Assembly (NCBI RefSeq): GCF_021117295.1
Contig: NZ_CP088247.1
Coordinates: 2,123,001 to 2,187,000, forward strand
Source of the DNA: Methylorubrum sp. B1-46
Lineage (GTDB): Bacteria; Pseudomonadota; Alphaproteobacteria; Rhizobiales; Beijerinckiaceae
Direction of reading: 5' to 3'
DNA: 64,000 nucleotides
Of the stretch, positions 43,246 to 51,732 are shown one piece after another. A program made the translations under genes and the position numbers. The notes below the pieces were generated by a model that did no database searches, was not told the DNA's origin, and saw nothing but the letters and a program-made list of their open reading frames with translations. The stretch's first letter is position 1, and every line of letters begins with the position of its first letter.

Positions 43246-44535
43246 TCAGGCGCGGACGCGTTCGATTTGCGCGCCGCAGCGACCGAGCTTGGCCTCCAGG
43301 GCCTCGAAGCCGCGGTCGAGATGGTAGACGCGGTTGATCTGCGTCTCGCCTTCCGCCGCGAGCGCGCCGATCACCAGTGAAACGGAGGCGCGCAGGTCGG
43401 TGGCCATCACCGGCGCGCCCTTCAGCCGCTCCACGCCCTCGACCACGGCGAGGTCACCGTCGAGCCGGATCCGGGCGCCCAGCCGCGCCAGCTCCTGCAC
43501 GTGCATGAACCGGTTCTCGAAGATCGTCTCGCGGATGCGCGACTGGCCCTTGGCCAGCGTCATCAGCGCCATGAACTGCGCCTGGAGGTCGGTCGGGAAG
43601 CCGGGGAACGGATCGGTGGTGACGTCCGCTGGGTTGATGCCGCCGCCATTGCGACGCACGCGGATGCCGTCGGGCAGGCTCGTGACCTCGGCGCCGGTTG
43701 AGGCCAGGGTGTCGAGGGCCGACGAGAGCAGGTCGGCCCGGGTGTTGACGAGGGAGACGTCGCCGCCGGTCATCGCCACCGCCATGGCGTAGGTGCCGGT
43801 CTCGATCCGGTCGGGTAGCACCTCGTGGCGGGCGCCGCCGAGGCGCGCGACGCCCTCGACGACGATGCGGGAGGTGCCCGCGCCCTCGATCCGCGCGCCC
43901 ATCTTGGCCAGGCACTCGGCGAGATCGACCACTTCCGGCTCGCGGGCGGCGTTGTCGATCACCGTGGTGCCATAGGCGAGCGCCGCGGCCATCAGGGCGA
44001 CGTGGGTGCCGCCGACCGTGACCTTGGGGAAATCGATCTCGGCGCCGCGCAGGCCGTTCTTGGTCTTGGCGACGACGTAGCCGCCGTCGATCTCGATCTC
44101 GGCGCCGAGTTTTTCCAGCGCCATGAGCAGCAGGTCGACCGGACGCGTGCCGATCGCGCAGCCGCCGGGCAGGGACACCTTGGCCTCGCCGAAGCGGGCG
44201 AGCAGGGGCGCGATGACCCAGAAGCTCGCCCGCATGGTCGAGACGAGATCGTAGGGGGCGGTGGTGTCGATGACGTTCGAGGCGGTGAGCCGGACGGTCT
44301 GGCCGGTCTCGGTGGTTTGGCCGGGCCGCTTGCCGACGACCATGTGGTCGACGCCGTGATTGCCGAGGATGCGCGTCAGCGCCGCGATGTCGGCGAGCCG
44401 CGGCACGTTGATGAGTTCCAGCGTCTCCCCGGTCAGAAGGCTCGCGATCATCAGCGGCAGGGCCGCGTTCTTGGCGCCCGAGATCGGGATCGTGCCGTTG
44501 AGCGGCGTGCCGCCGGTGATGTGGATGCGGTCCAT
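43246..44535 (-). CDS. murA: UDP-N-acetylglucosamine 1-carboxyvinyltransferase
   Basis: A 429-residue enzyme of the enolpyruvyl-transferase fold: [20 protein letters not shown] at the start, the catalytic loop [12 protein letters not shown] with the fosfomycin-reactive Cys, [18 protein letters not shown], and [17 protein letters not shown]. It transfers enolpyruvate from PEP to UDP-GlcNAc, the first committed step of peptidoglycan synthesis. The Cys means fosfomycin sensitivity is expected. ATG at 44535 gives the family start MDRIHITGG. Confidence 0.97.
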   Translation of the reverse strand: MDRIHITGGTPLNGTIPISGAKNAALPLMIASLLTGETLELINVPRLADIAALTRILGNHGVDHMVVGKRPGQTTETGQTVRLTASNVIDTTAPYDLVSTMRASFWVIAPLLARFGEAKVSLPGGCAIGTRPVDLLLMALEKLGAEIEIDGGYVVAKTKNGLRGAEIDFPKVTVGGTHVALMAAALAYGTTVIDNAAREPEVVDLAECLAKMGARIEGAGTSRIVVEGVARLGGARHEVLPDRIETGTYAMAVAMTGGDVSLVNTRADLLSSALDTLASTGAEVTSLPDGIRVRRNGGGINPADVTTDPFPGFPTDLQAQFMALMTLAKGQSRIRETIFENRFMHVQELARLGARIRLDGDLAVVEGVERLKGAPVMATDLRASVSLVIGALAAEGETQINRVYHLDRGFEALEAKLGRCGAQIERVRA

Positions 44536-44728
44536 AGGGTCCTCGGAGCCCCTCCGTTCCGGTCGCGGAGGTCGCCTTGCGTGCCGGGCGCAGGGGCGCC
44601 CCTCGTTCAGGGTGGAGGTATAGGCGGTATCCGGCAAAAAGAAGAAGCGTGGCCGTTCGGTTCCATCCTGCGTGCTGGGCATCGCCTCCGCGATGTGAGC
44701 AGCGATGCTGCGGAAGCAGGAATGGCCG

Positions 44729-44896
44729 CTAATCCTTCCCGGCCGAACGCTCGTTCGTTGCAGGTTCGGCGCCGGGTGCGGGGGCGGCATCGGGCGCGTC
44801 GTCGACCCGGCCTCGGGCCTGTGCCTTGCGGCGGCGCAGGTTGTCGCGCAGGGCCGCCTTCAGCCGTGCCGCGCGCTCCTCGTCCTTGGTGGCCAT
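44729..44896 (-). CDS. Small basic hypothetical protein upstream of murA
   Basis: A 55-residue protein: [19 protein letters not shown], then [10 protein letters not shown] and an alanine/proline-rich acidic tail. The core LKxALRxNLxRRKAQAR recurs in small proteins beside murA in many alphaproteobacteria (from memory). Cytoplasmic and probably helical, function unknown. ATG at 44896 is preferred; a longer in-frame extension upstream lacks conservation signals. It lies 193 bp before murA on the same strand. Confidence 0.7.
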   Translation of the reverse strand: MATKDEERAARLKAALRDNLRRRKAQARGRVDDAPDAAPAPGAEPATNERSAGKD

Positions 44897-45514
44897 CTCG
44901 CGTTCCGAAACGATGCCGCCGCTGAAACCGGCTGTCGCACTGAGGCCGTATCGCGGTTTCACGACCTTCGCCAGCGCCGGTTCAGAGCCCATGGCTGCGC
45001 CAGCCTGCCAAGCCGAGCCGTGATCTGCCGAGCCGTGATTCGCGCCGCGACCCATCGTCACCGGCGGTCCCGCTTCGAGGGTGCGACCCGTCGTCCGCGA
45101 GGCTCCCGCGCGATGCCCGACGACGGTCCCCGCGGCGTAGCCCTCAGGACGTTCCCTGGTCGAGCGCCATGGTCGCACGCCGATACGGACAAGATCGCGA
45201 GGGTGTTCAAGCCGGTGTAAAGCCGGTGCAAAGCAGGAATGTCTCGAACTCGCCTTGAACCAGTTCGAAAATACCTCCTATCTTGCGACCACAGCGGCGC
45301 CGGCGAGGGACTCGTCCCGGAACCAAGCGGGCGCCGCCGGTTGGACGATGAGGCGCGGCCAGCCCGCGTTGCTCCTTTGGGGCTGAACCCTGGGAGGTCA
45401 CCGCCCGGCTGCGAACGGTTCGGCAACGCTCTCTCAGGGCGGCGCCCGAGCCCGAATTCTTTACCCGAGGCGTCCCGAGAAGAACGCCCGGCCAGCCGAA
45501 AGCGTCGAGGACGG
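44897..45514. other. Divergent intergenic region before hemA
   Basis: About 620 bp. It contains short direct repeats AGCCGGTG(T/C)AAAG at 45211-45233 and the promoter/inverted-repeat arrangement at 45244-45284 listed separately. Frames in 45285-45514 show no recognisable protein, so this part is read as a long hemA leader. Confidence 0.5.
45244..45284 (+). promoter_or_regulatory. Candidate hemA promoter overlapped by an inverted repeat
   Basis: TTGAAC (45255-45260) and TATCTT (45279-45284), separated by 18 bp, look like a housekeeping sigma-70 promoter. A perfect inverted repeat TCGAACT (45244-45250) / AGTTCGA (45262-45268) straddles the -35 box. The same bases also contain GAAC-N7-GAAC, the form of an alphaproteobacterial LexA box. 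Which regulator binds, if any, is open. Transcripts would have a leader of about 220 bases. Confidence 0.45.
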
Positions 45515-46903
45515 ATGCCCGTGAACCTGATGCCCGTGAACGCTGCCGACAGCGCCACCCTGTCCGACGAGTCGATCGTGGGCGGTGATGGCGGCGTGGA
45601 CGAGACCGGTGCAAGCAACGGCCGGCCCAGATTCGAGCGGCCGCCGGTCCGCCCCGCCGGTCCGCGCACGGATTACGACGGTCATTTCCGCGCGGCCCTC
45701 GACCGCCTGCACAGCGAGCGCCGCTACCGCGTCTTCGCCGATATCGAGCGCATCTCGGGCCGCTTTCCGCAGGCCACGTGGCGGCGCCCGGAGGGCGGCA
45801 ACCGCGAGATCACCGTATGGTGCTCGAACGATTACCTCGGCATGGGCCAACACCCCGAGGTGGTCGGCGCCCTGACCCAAACCGCCGCCCGCTGCGGCGT
45901 CGGCGCCGGCGGCACCCGCAACATCGCCGGCAACAACTCGCCGCTGGTCGATCTGGAGCGTGAGCTCGCCGACCTGCACGGCAAGGAGGCCGGCCTCGTC
46001 TTCACCTCCGGCTACGTCTCGAACCAGGCCGGCATCTCGACGATCGCCAAGCTGATCCCGAACTGTCTGATCCTGTCGGACGCCTTCAACCACAACTCGA
46101 TGATCGAGGGCGTGCGCCATTCCGGCTGCGAGAAGCGCGTCTTCCGGCACAACGATCTCGAACATCTCGAGCAATTGCTCGCCGAGGCCGGCGACCGGCC
46201 CAAGCTGATCGCCTTCGAGTCGGTCTATTCGATGGACGGCGACGTGGCGCCGATCGCGGCGATCTGCGACCTCGCCGATGCCTACGGCGCGATGACCTAT
46301 CTCGACGAGGTCCACGCGGTCGGCCTCTATGGCGAGCGCGGCGCCGGCATCGCCGAGCGCGACGGCGTGATGCACCGGGTTGACGTGATCGAGGGCACGC
46401 TGGCCAAGGGCTTCGGCTGCGTCGGCGGCTACATCACCGGTTCGGCGACGCTGTGCGACGCGGTCCGCAGCCACGCGGCCGGCTTCATCTTCACCACTGC
46501 CCTGCCGCCGGCCGTGGCTGCGGCGGCGCGGGCCTCGGTGCGCTATCTCAAGCGCTCGAAGCTGGAGCGCGAGGCGCATCAGCGCCAGGCCGCCCGCACC
46601 AAGGCGGCGCTGGAGACGGCCGGCCTGCCGGTGCTGCGCACCGAGACCCACATCGTGCCGCTGATGGTGGGCGACGCCGAGCTGTGCAAGGCGGCGGCCG
46701 ACCACTTGCTGGAGCGTCACGGCATCTACATCCAGCCGATCAACTACCCCACCGTCCCGCGCGGCACCGAACGGCTGCGCATCACGCCCTCGCCCTTCCA
46801 CGACGACGAGCGCATCGGCGCGCTGACCGCGGCGCTGGTCGAGACCTGGGACACGCTGGACCTGCCGCGGGCCGGGACGGTGTTCGCCGCGGCCGCGGAA
46901 TAG
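45515..46903 (+). CDS. hemA: 5-aminolevulinate synthase
   Basis: A 462-residue PLP enzyme. The ALAS body begins near residue 50 with [19 protein letters not shown] and contains [59 protein letters not shown] and the lysine-bearing [14 protein letters not shown]. It joins glycine and succinyl-CoA to make 5-aminolevulinate, the entry to heme and, here, bacteriochlorophyll or cobalamin. About 50 extra N-terminal residues precede the usual start. ATG at 45515 has GAGG 5 bp upstream. A candidate regulated promoter lies upstream. Confidence 0.96.
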   Translation: MPVNLMPVNAADSATLSDESIVGGDGGVDETGASNGRPRFERPPVRPAGPRTDYDGHFRAALDRLHSERRYRVFADIERISGRFPQATWRRPEGGNREITVWCSNDYLGMGQHPEVVGALTQTAARCGVGAGGTRNIAGNNSPLVDLERELADLHGKEAGLVFTSGYVSNQAGISTIAKLIPNCLILSDAFNHNSMIEGVRHSGCEKRVFRHNDLEHLEQLLAEAGDRPKLIAFESVYSMDGDVAPIAAICDLADAYGAMTYLDEVHAVGLYGERGAGIAERDGVMHRVDVIEGTLAKGFGCVGGYITGSATLCDAVRSHAAGFIFTTALPPAVAAAARASVRYLKRSKLEREAHQRQAARTKAALETAGLPVLRTETHIVPLMVGDAELCKAAADHLLERHGIYIQPINYPTVPRGTERLRITPSPFHDDERIGALTAALVETWDTLDLPRAGTVFAAAAE

Positions 46904-46941
46904 GCTTTTCGCGGGGGACGCGGCGGCCCTACATTGACCGT

Positions 46942-47508
46942 ATGGCTCTGGCCTTCGACCGCACCCGTCTCCTCCAGGCTCTCGAACGTCTCGGCGCGGA
47001 CCTGTCCGCGCGGGGGCTTTTCGTGGAACTCGCCGTCTACGGTGGCGGGGCCCTGATGCTGCAATTCGCGTGGCGACGCGGCACCGACGACGTCGATGCC
47101 GTGGTGCGCGAAGGCTTCGACGAGGCGGCACTGGCCCCCTCCGTCGCCCGCGTGGCGGAGGAACTCGGGCTCCAGCCCGACTGGCTCAACAACGCGGTGG
47201 GGATGTTTACGCCGCTGGACGAAGACGACGCGTTGTTCACGGCGGCCGGCCTCTATCCGGCGGACGGAACGCCCGGCCTCCGGACCTTCCTCGCGACGCC
47301 GCGCTACCTCCTCGCCATGAAGCTGCACGCCCTGCAGAATCTCGATCGTGGCGACCGCGACCTGCGGGATGCGCAGGCCTTGGCCGCGCATCTCGGCATC
47401 GATGATGAGGCGGCGTTGCAGGCGCTGTACGCTGCCGTCTACGACGAGGCGCCACCGGACGCGGCGAGCCTGCGCTTCCGGTCGGTCGTTCAGGACGCTC
47501 CGCGGTGA
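46942..47508 (+). CDS. Nucleotidyltransferase-fold protein (AbiEii/DUF6036-like)
   Basis: A 188-residue protein. VELAVYGGGALML (residues about 28-40) followed by RRGTDDVDAVV (residues 46-56) is the GG-x-hydrophobic ... D-x-D nucleotidyltransferase signature. FLATPRYLLAMKLHALQNLDRGDRDL in the C-terminal half matches the K-x-x-A...R...D region of AbiEii and DUF6036 proteins. Relatives include toxins of abortive-infection systems that modify tRNA or other targets. The start is at ATG 46942. Its TGA overlaps the GTG of the next gene (GTGA), so the two are translated together. Function unproven. Confidence 0.72.
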   Translation: MALAFDRTRLLQALERLGADLSARGLFVELAVYGGGALMLQFAWRRGTDDVDAVVREGFDEAALAPSVARVAEELGLQPDWLNNAVGMFTPLDEDDALFTAAGLYPADGTPGLRTFLATPRYLLAMKLHALQNLDRGDRDLRDAQALAAHLGIDDEAALQALYAAVYDEAPPDAASLRFRSVVQDAPR

Positions 47509-47972
47509 GACCCGCATCCCTGCGCGAGGTGGTCGAGCGGTCGCGCGAGGACGGCGACTGGGACCACCACCTCCAGAACTTCCTCGACGCCTTCTACGCG
47601 CGCGACGGCGACACCGCGGCGCAGGGTGCGATGCTCGCCGAGGATCCGGGATTTCTCGGGCAGGCCCGGCCCGACGCCTTCCTCGGTGGGGTCGGCGAGC
47701 ACCTCGCCCGACGCTGGCGGCTGCCGTTCATCCCGAACTGGGTGCGGCACGAGGCACGCTATCTCGATACGGCGATGTTCGTGCCCGACGAGCGCAATCT
47801 GCGCACTTACCTGCTCTGCGTCAGCCCGGTCTCGTTCCGCCCGCGCCTGATCTTCACGGGCCCGGACCCGCTTCAGCGCGCCCGCTTCCCCTATCACCGC
47901 GGCGTGGTCCGGATGCCCCTGACGTTTCCGCAGGGGCCCGAAGCCGCGGCCCTGTTCGAGCGAGAGCGCTGA
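47505..47972 (+). CDS. Hypothetical partner of the nucleotidyltransferase gene
   Basis: A 155-residue soluble protein that I do not recognise. It begins at GTG within the GTGA overlap. Visible features are an N-terminal helix (LREVVERSREDGDWDHHLQN), an LDAFYARDG segment, a tryptophan/arginine patch WRLPFIPNWVRHEARYL, then strands (LRTYLLCVSPVSFRPRLIFTG) and a final acidic helix. No signal peptide. The tight overlap suggests it acts with the nucleotidyltransferase, possibly as its antidote or target-recognition partner, but that is inference. Its stop codon lies in the first bases of a family III repeat. Confidence 0.7.
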   Translation: MRPASLREVVERSREDGDWDHHLQNFLDAFYARDGDTAAQGAMLAEDPGFLGQARPDAFLGGVGEHLARRWRLPFIPNWVRHEARYLDTAMFVPDERNLRTYLLCVSPVSFRPRLIFTGPDPLQRARFPYHRGVVRMPLTFPQGPEAAALFERER

Positions 47973-48081
47973 TACGGTCTCCGCTTGATCAGAGCGGGGA
48001 GCGAATCAGCCAGCCCGCGCGGCGCTTGAGCGATGACCAAATCCGCCATCCCGAAGGATCAATCGGATTTGGTTTGCGAGG
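47969..48081 (+). repeat. Family III dispersed repeat, copy 2
   Basis: Starts CTGATACGGTCTCCGCTTG and ends CGGATTTGGTTTGCGAGG. A first hairpin pairs CTGAT...CTCCGCT with AGCGGGGAG...ATCAG. A second pairs ACCAAATCCG (48036-48045) with CGGATTTGGT (48064-48073) perfectly. It fills the gap between two convergent genes, starting in one stop codon and ending 3 bp before the other. Confidence 0.88.
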
Positions 48082-48083
48082 TC

Positions 48084-48638
48084 TCAGCGCCGCTTGACCT
48101 CGTTCGACCAGCCATGCGCCGCGGCGGCCTTTTCGACCTTCTCCTTGAGCTGCGGCATCAGCGTGCCCATCCATTGCTGCATCCCCGTCAGCATGGCCTG
48201 GCTCAACTGCGGCTGCGCCTTGACGAGGTTCTTGCCCGCCGGCGTGGCGTAGAAGGCGGCGACCGCCTTCAGATCCTCCTTCGAGAGGACCGCGGCGAAG
48301 CTGAGGGCCTGGACCGCGAGCAGGTCGTCGTAATGTTCGGAGAGCGTGGGCAGGACGACCTCGTCCACCATCACCTGTGCCTTCTTCGGATCCGTCAGGC
48401 CCATCTGCTGCATGACGCCGGCCATCGGGGCCTTCATCGCCGCGAGCACCGCGGCACGGTCGCCCTGCGCCGCGGCCACGACCTCGCGGGCTGCAGCCAG
48501 TCGCTCCGGATCGGCGGTGACCGTCGGTGCCGCCGGTTTAGCCGGCGTCTGCGCCAGGGCGGGAACCGCGCCCGTGACGAGGATTGGCGCGCAGAGCAGG
48601 CCGAGGCCGAGAAGTCCGGAGAGCATCTCCTGTCGCAT
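48084..48638 (-). CDS. DUF2059 family secreted protein
   Basis: A 184-residue protein with a Sec signal peptide (hydrophobic core LLGLGLLCAPILVTG, cleavage near ALA-QT at residue 30). It has the DUF2059 core: a long helix, then LPTLSEHYDDLLAVQALSFA, LSKEDLKAVAAFYATPAGK and a Gln/Met-rich final helix. The family is periplasmic and uncharacterised. ATG at 48638 gives the signal peptide directly; GGAGAAAC lies about 12 bp upstream. Confidence 0.88.
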   Translation of the reverse strand: MRQEMLSGLLGLGLLCAPILVTGAVPALAQTPAKPAAPTVTADPERLAAAREVVAAAQGDRAAVLAAMKAPMAGVMQQMGLTDPKKAQVMVDEVVLPTLSEHYDDLLAVQALSFAAVLSKEDLKAVAAFYATPAGKNLVKAQPQLSQAMLTGMQQWMGTLMPQLKEKVEKAAAAHGWSNEVKRR

Positions 48639-48854
48639 GGTCGGTGTTTCTCCGGTCGAGAGCATGGGTCGGGCGGCTTTACCCGAGTGGGATGACGCGC
48701 GGGCAACGGTGGGTCTTGGGTGACTCCTGGAGCAGCCGGCGCCGGCTCCCGGAACGGTAGTCGGTTCGGAGCCATGCACGCAACGCGCTTGTCGGCCGGC
48801 TCGAGGCATCGCTATGGCCGCGGAGACGGCGGCATGTCCGCCAGGAGCCAGACG

Positions 48855-49160
48855 ATGCCGGATACCGACGACACGTATATCTACGACGAAGCGCTCGGCG
48901 AATGGCGCCCCGCCGGCGCGCCGGCGGCCGAGACGCCGGCGGCCAGGCCCCCTGTCCGCGACGCCGCGGGCAACATCCTGGCCGACGGCGATGCGGTCAC
49001 CCTGATCAAGGACCTCAAGGTCAAGGGCGCGAACCAGACCCTGAAGCAGGGCACCGTCATCCGCTCGATCCGCCTCACGGATGACCCGGAGGAGATCGAT
49101 TGCCGCCACGACAGCATCAAGGGCCTCGTCCTGCGCACGGAATTCGTGCGCAAGCGCTGA
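48855..49160 (+). CDS. PhnA (YjdM)-like protein lacking the zinc ribbon
   Basis: A 101-residue protein whose C-terminal 67 residues match the PhnA domain: VRDAAGNILADGDAVTLIKD, LKVKGANQTLKQGTVIRSIR, IDCRHDSIKGLVLRTEFVRK. The family's N-terminal cysteine-pair zinc ribbon is replaced by a short tyrosine/aspartate segment (DTDDTYIYDEALGEWRPAG). Despite the name, PhnA is not shown to act on phosphonates. AGGAG lies 8 bp before the ATG. Confidence 0.85.
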   Translation: MPDTDDTYIYDEALGEWRPAGAPAAETPAARPPVRDAAGNILADGDAVTLIKDLKVKGANQTLKQGTVIRSIRLTDDPEEIDCRHDSIKGLVLRTEFVRKR

Positions 49161-49188
49161 CCGCGAGCCGCGGGAGGGGGGAGTGGGG

Positions 49189-49932
49189 TCAAAGCGTGAC
49201 GACGAGCCCGTCCTCCGCCGCGATGTACCCGTCGGGCGGGTGAGCAATCATTTCCGAGCTCATGTGGGTCAGCATCAGCCGCTTCGGACCGATTTCGGGC
49301 AGGCGCCGCTTCAGCGTCGCCCAGTCGAGGTGGAACTTCACCGGCCGCTCCACAGTGTAGCCCTCGGCGATCATCAGGTCGGCCCCGCGGCCCACAGCGA
49401 CGATCTCGTCCACCCACTCGGTGTCGCCGGTATAGCTGACGATCTTGCCCGCCGCCTCGATCCGCAGGGCGTGCGCGGGGGCGCCGGAGGGGTGGCGCAT
49501 CGTGAAGGCCGTGGCCCGCACGCCTCCGGTCTCGACCGGGCGCCCGGCCTCCATCTCGACGACGTCGACGGAGAACCGGCGCTCGGCCGTGCTGGAGCCG
49601 GGAAACAGCACCTCCATCGCCGCCGGCAGGCGCTCGGCCGTGCCCGGCGGTCCGACCACGGTCAACGGATCGGTGCGCCCGCTGACGAGCTGCCCGTCGA
49701 GGATCAGCCAGGGCAGACCGCCGAAATGGTCGCCGTGGAGATGCGTCAGGAACACCGTGCGGATGCGGTTCGGCTCGACGCCGAAACGCCGGATCGCGAT
49801 CAGCGCGGAGGCGCCGCAATCGATGAGGAAGGCGCCGGTCTGCGCTGCGTCCGATGCATCGACGTGGAAGCAGGTATTGAAGCGCCCGCCCGAGCCGAAC
49901 GCGTCCCCGCAGCCGAGAACCTGGAGTCGCAT
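49189..49932 (-). CDS. MBL-fold metallo-hydrolase, RNase Z-like
   Basis: A 247-residue metallo-beta-lactamase-fold protein: LQVLGCGDAFGSGGRFNTC, the metal motif THLHGDHFGGLP near residue 65, SYTGDTEW near residue 165, and LTHMSSEM near residue 223. The N-terminal GCGDAFGSGGR and overall layout resemble the RNase Z / arylsulfatase-AtsA-like group, but the long exosite of true RNase Z is missing. It is a likely cytoplasmic hydrolase of unknown substrate. ATG at 49932 fits. Confidence 0.85.
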   Translation of the reverse strand: MRLQVLGCGDAFGSGGRFNTCFHVDASDAAQTGAFLIDCGASALIAIRRFGVEPNRIRTVFLTHLHGDHFGGLPWLILDGQLVSGRTDPLTVVGPPGTAERLPAAMEVLFPGSSTAERRFSVDVVEMEAGRPVETGGVRATAFTMRHPSGAPAHALRIEAAGKIVSYTGDTEWVDEIVAVGRGADLMIAEGYTVERPVKFHLDWATLKRRLPEIGPKRLMLTHMSSEMIAHPPDGYIAAEDGLVVTL

Positions 49933-50287
49933 GAATCTCTCCTCTGACCGACAGGGAGATTTCGGTCGTGGAGAAGCGTGCGGCAATCGTCTCGCCCCGG
50001 TATTTTCCCGTCAGGTCCACGGGAGCCCTGATGAGGCCGTCACGCAGGATTCGGCATCGCACAAGCGTGGCATCCCGAAACTTGAATTTTCTCACGCGTG
50101 AGAGGCTGCGGTTAAAGCCGAAATGCCCGGTGCGGTTTTCGTGGCTCGCGTTTCGAGGCGGCTGCTGATTTTCGGGTGTGGGCGAGCGCGTTCCGATTCT
50201 CTAAGGTGGAGAAGCGCGACGAAATCACTGTATTATCGAGCCGCATACGATATTCGTTGACTAACAAGAGCGCCGACGTCGCGGCCC
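49933..50287. other. Divergent intergenic region
   Basis: 355 bp between the metallo-hydrolase and the LuxR-type regulator. The part 50215-50270 is AT-rich (CACTGTATTATCGAGCCGCATACG, TTGACTAACAAG) and could hold promoters. No gene or repeat is seen. Confidence 0.45.
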
Positions 50288-51472
50288 ATGGCTGCGGACG
50301 TCCCATTTATTTATCGATTCATGACGATCCATTCTCGCCCCCTTCCCTCCGCAATCCGCTCAGCCTCGATCGAGCCGTCCCTCACGCTCTCGGACGAGGG
50401 TGCAGCCCTGATCGACCGGATCTACGAGGCGGCGGCCCTGCCCGAGTTGTGGCGCGAGGTTCTGACCGAGCTTGCCCGTTTCGCCGGAGCGCCCGAGGCG
50501 GTGATGATCGTCTCGACCGGCACGCATTACCGCGACTTCGTGACGACCTCGGCCGCGTTCGACGCCCTGGTGGCCGAACATCTGCATTTTCCCGGCAATG
50601 TCCGCACGGAGCGGCTTCTGGCGTTGCGCCATCCCGGTTTCCTCAACGACCTCGACGTCGTGACGGAGGAGGAGATCGCGACGCTACCGCTCTATCAGGA
50701 CTTCCTGATCCCGCGGGGGTACGGTGCGGGCACCGCGACGACCGTGATGGTGCCGAGCGGCGACAGCGTGATCGTGCATTGCGAGCGCGCCCGCGCCGAG
50801 GGCGATTTCGGCCCGCAGGTGCTGTCCGCCCTCAACGGCCTACGCCCTCATCTGGCGCGGGCCGCCCTGCTCTCCGCACGCCTGGAAATGGAACGGGTGA
50901 CCACCACGACCCGAACGCTCGAAGCGCTCGGCTTGCCCGCCGCCGTGCTCGGAAGTGGCGGCCGGGTCATCGGTGCCAATCCAACCCTGGTGGCGATGAT
51001 GCCCCACACCCTCAGCGATCAGCCCTCGCGGCTTGCCGTGGTCGATCCGGCCGCCGACCGGCTGCTGCGCGACGCGGTGGCGCGTTCGGGACAGGCGGGC
51101 GACATGCCGGTGCGATCGATTCCGATCGCCGCCAGCGGCGAGCGCCCGCCGGTGATCCTTCACCTCGTGCCGATCCGCGGCGCGGCGCACGACGTGTTCG
51201 TCCGGGCGCACTTCGTGCTGATCGCCACGCCCGTCGTGGCCCAGGATGTGCCGAGCGCAGATGTCGTCCAGGGCCTGTTCGACCTGACGCCGGGGGAGGC
51301 GCGGCTCGCGACCCTGATCGCGGCGGGCGATCCGCCGGTGCCCGCCGCCGCCAAGCTCGGGATCACCCCCAACACCGCGCGCTCGGTGCTGAAGCGCATC
51401 TTCCAGAAGACCGGCGTGACGCGTCAGGCCGAACTCGTCGGCCTGCTCGCGGGCCGGGGATTGAAGGAATAA
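50288..51472 (+). CDS. LuxR-type transcriptional regulator with a PAS-like sensor region
   Basis: A 394-residue protein. The C-terminal 65 residues form a LuxR-like helix-turn-helix (FDLTPGEARLATLIAAGDP, AAAKLGITPNTARSVLKRIFQK). The middle (about residues 205-320) contains GLPAAVLGSGGRVIGANPTL, typical of a PAS fold. The N-terminal third is helical and unrecognised. It belongs to a class of alphaproteobacterial single-component regulators with unknown ligands. The start is either ATG 50288 or ATG 50321. Confidence 0.8.
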   Translation: MAADVPFIYRFMTIHSRPLPSAIRSASIEPSLTLSDEGAALIDRIYEAAALPELWREVLTELARFAGAPEAVMIVSTGTHYRDFVTTSAAFDALVAEHLHFPGNVRTERLLALRHPGFLNDLDVVTEEEIATLPLYQDFLIPRGYGAGTATTVMVPSGDSVIVHCERARAEGDFGPQVLSALNGLRPHLARAALLSARLEMERVTTTTRTLEALGLPAAVLGSGGRVIGANPTLVAMMPHTLSDQPSRLAVVDPAADRLLRDAVARSGQAGDMPVRSIPIAASGERPPVILHLVPIRGAAHDVFVRAHFVLIATPVVAQDVPSADVVQGLFDLTPGEARLATLIAAGDPPVPAAAKLGITPNTARSVLKRIFQKTGVTRQAELVGLLAGRGLKE

Positions 51473-51473
51473 A

Positions 51474-51519
51474 GCATCGTCCCGAAAGGTGGCCTCCGGC
51501 TTTCGAAAAAAGACGATGC
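51474..51519. repeat. Family II palindromic repeat, copy 3
   Basis: GCATCGTCCCGAAAGG, short centre, CCGGCTTTCGAAAAAAGACGATGC. The ends are perfect inverted repeats (GCATCGT / ACGATGC). It starts right after the LuxR-type regulator stop codon. Confidence 0.92.
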
Positions 51520-51536
51520 GAAAGCAGGAGGAGAGA

Positions 51537-51582
51537 GCATCGTCCCGAAAGGTGGGCCCGGCTTTCGGATAAAAGACGATGC
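51537..51582. repeat. Family II palindromic repeat, copy 4
   Basis: A near-copy of the preceding element, 17 bp further on: GCATCGTCCCGAAAGG ... CCGGCTTTCGGATAAAAGACGATGC. Together the two make a tandem pair between the LuxR-type regulator and the DAHP synthase gene. Confidence 0.92.
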
Positions 51583-51732
51583 GAAAACAAGGGCCGAGAG
51601 GATGCGCGGGCCGATACTCAGCTATCGCGTCGGCAAACTCGCAACTTCGAGAAAATCGCTCTATAAGCCCGGCTTCGCGCGAGGCGGGAGGGCCCGCGCG
51701 CATCACCCGATCGGGTGAGCGGAGAGAAGATC

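Noticed and set aside
45246..45260. GAAC-N7-GAAC read as a firm LexA box
   Set aside because: It is kept only as a possibility: one or two matches are expected by chance at this length, and hemA is not a known SOS gene.
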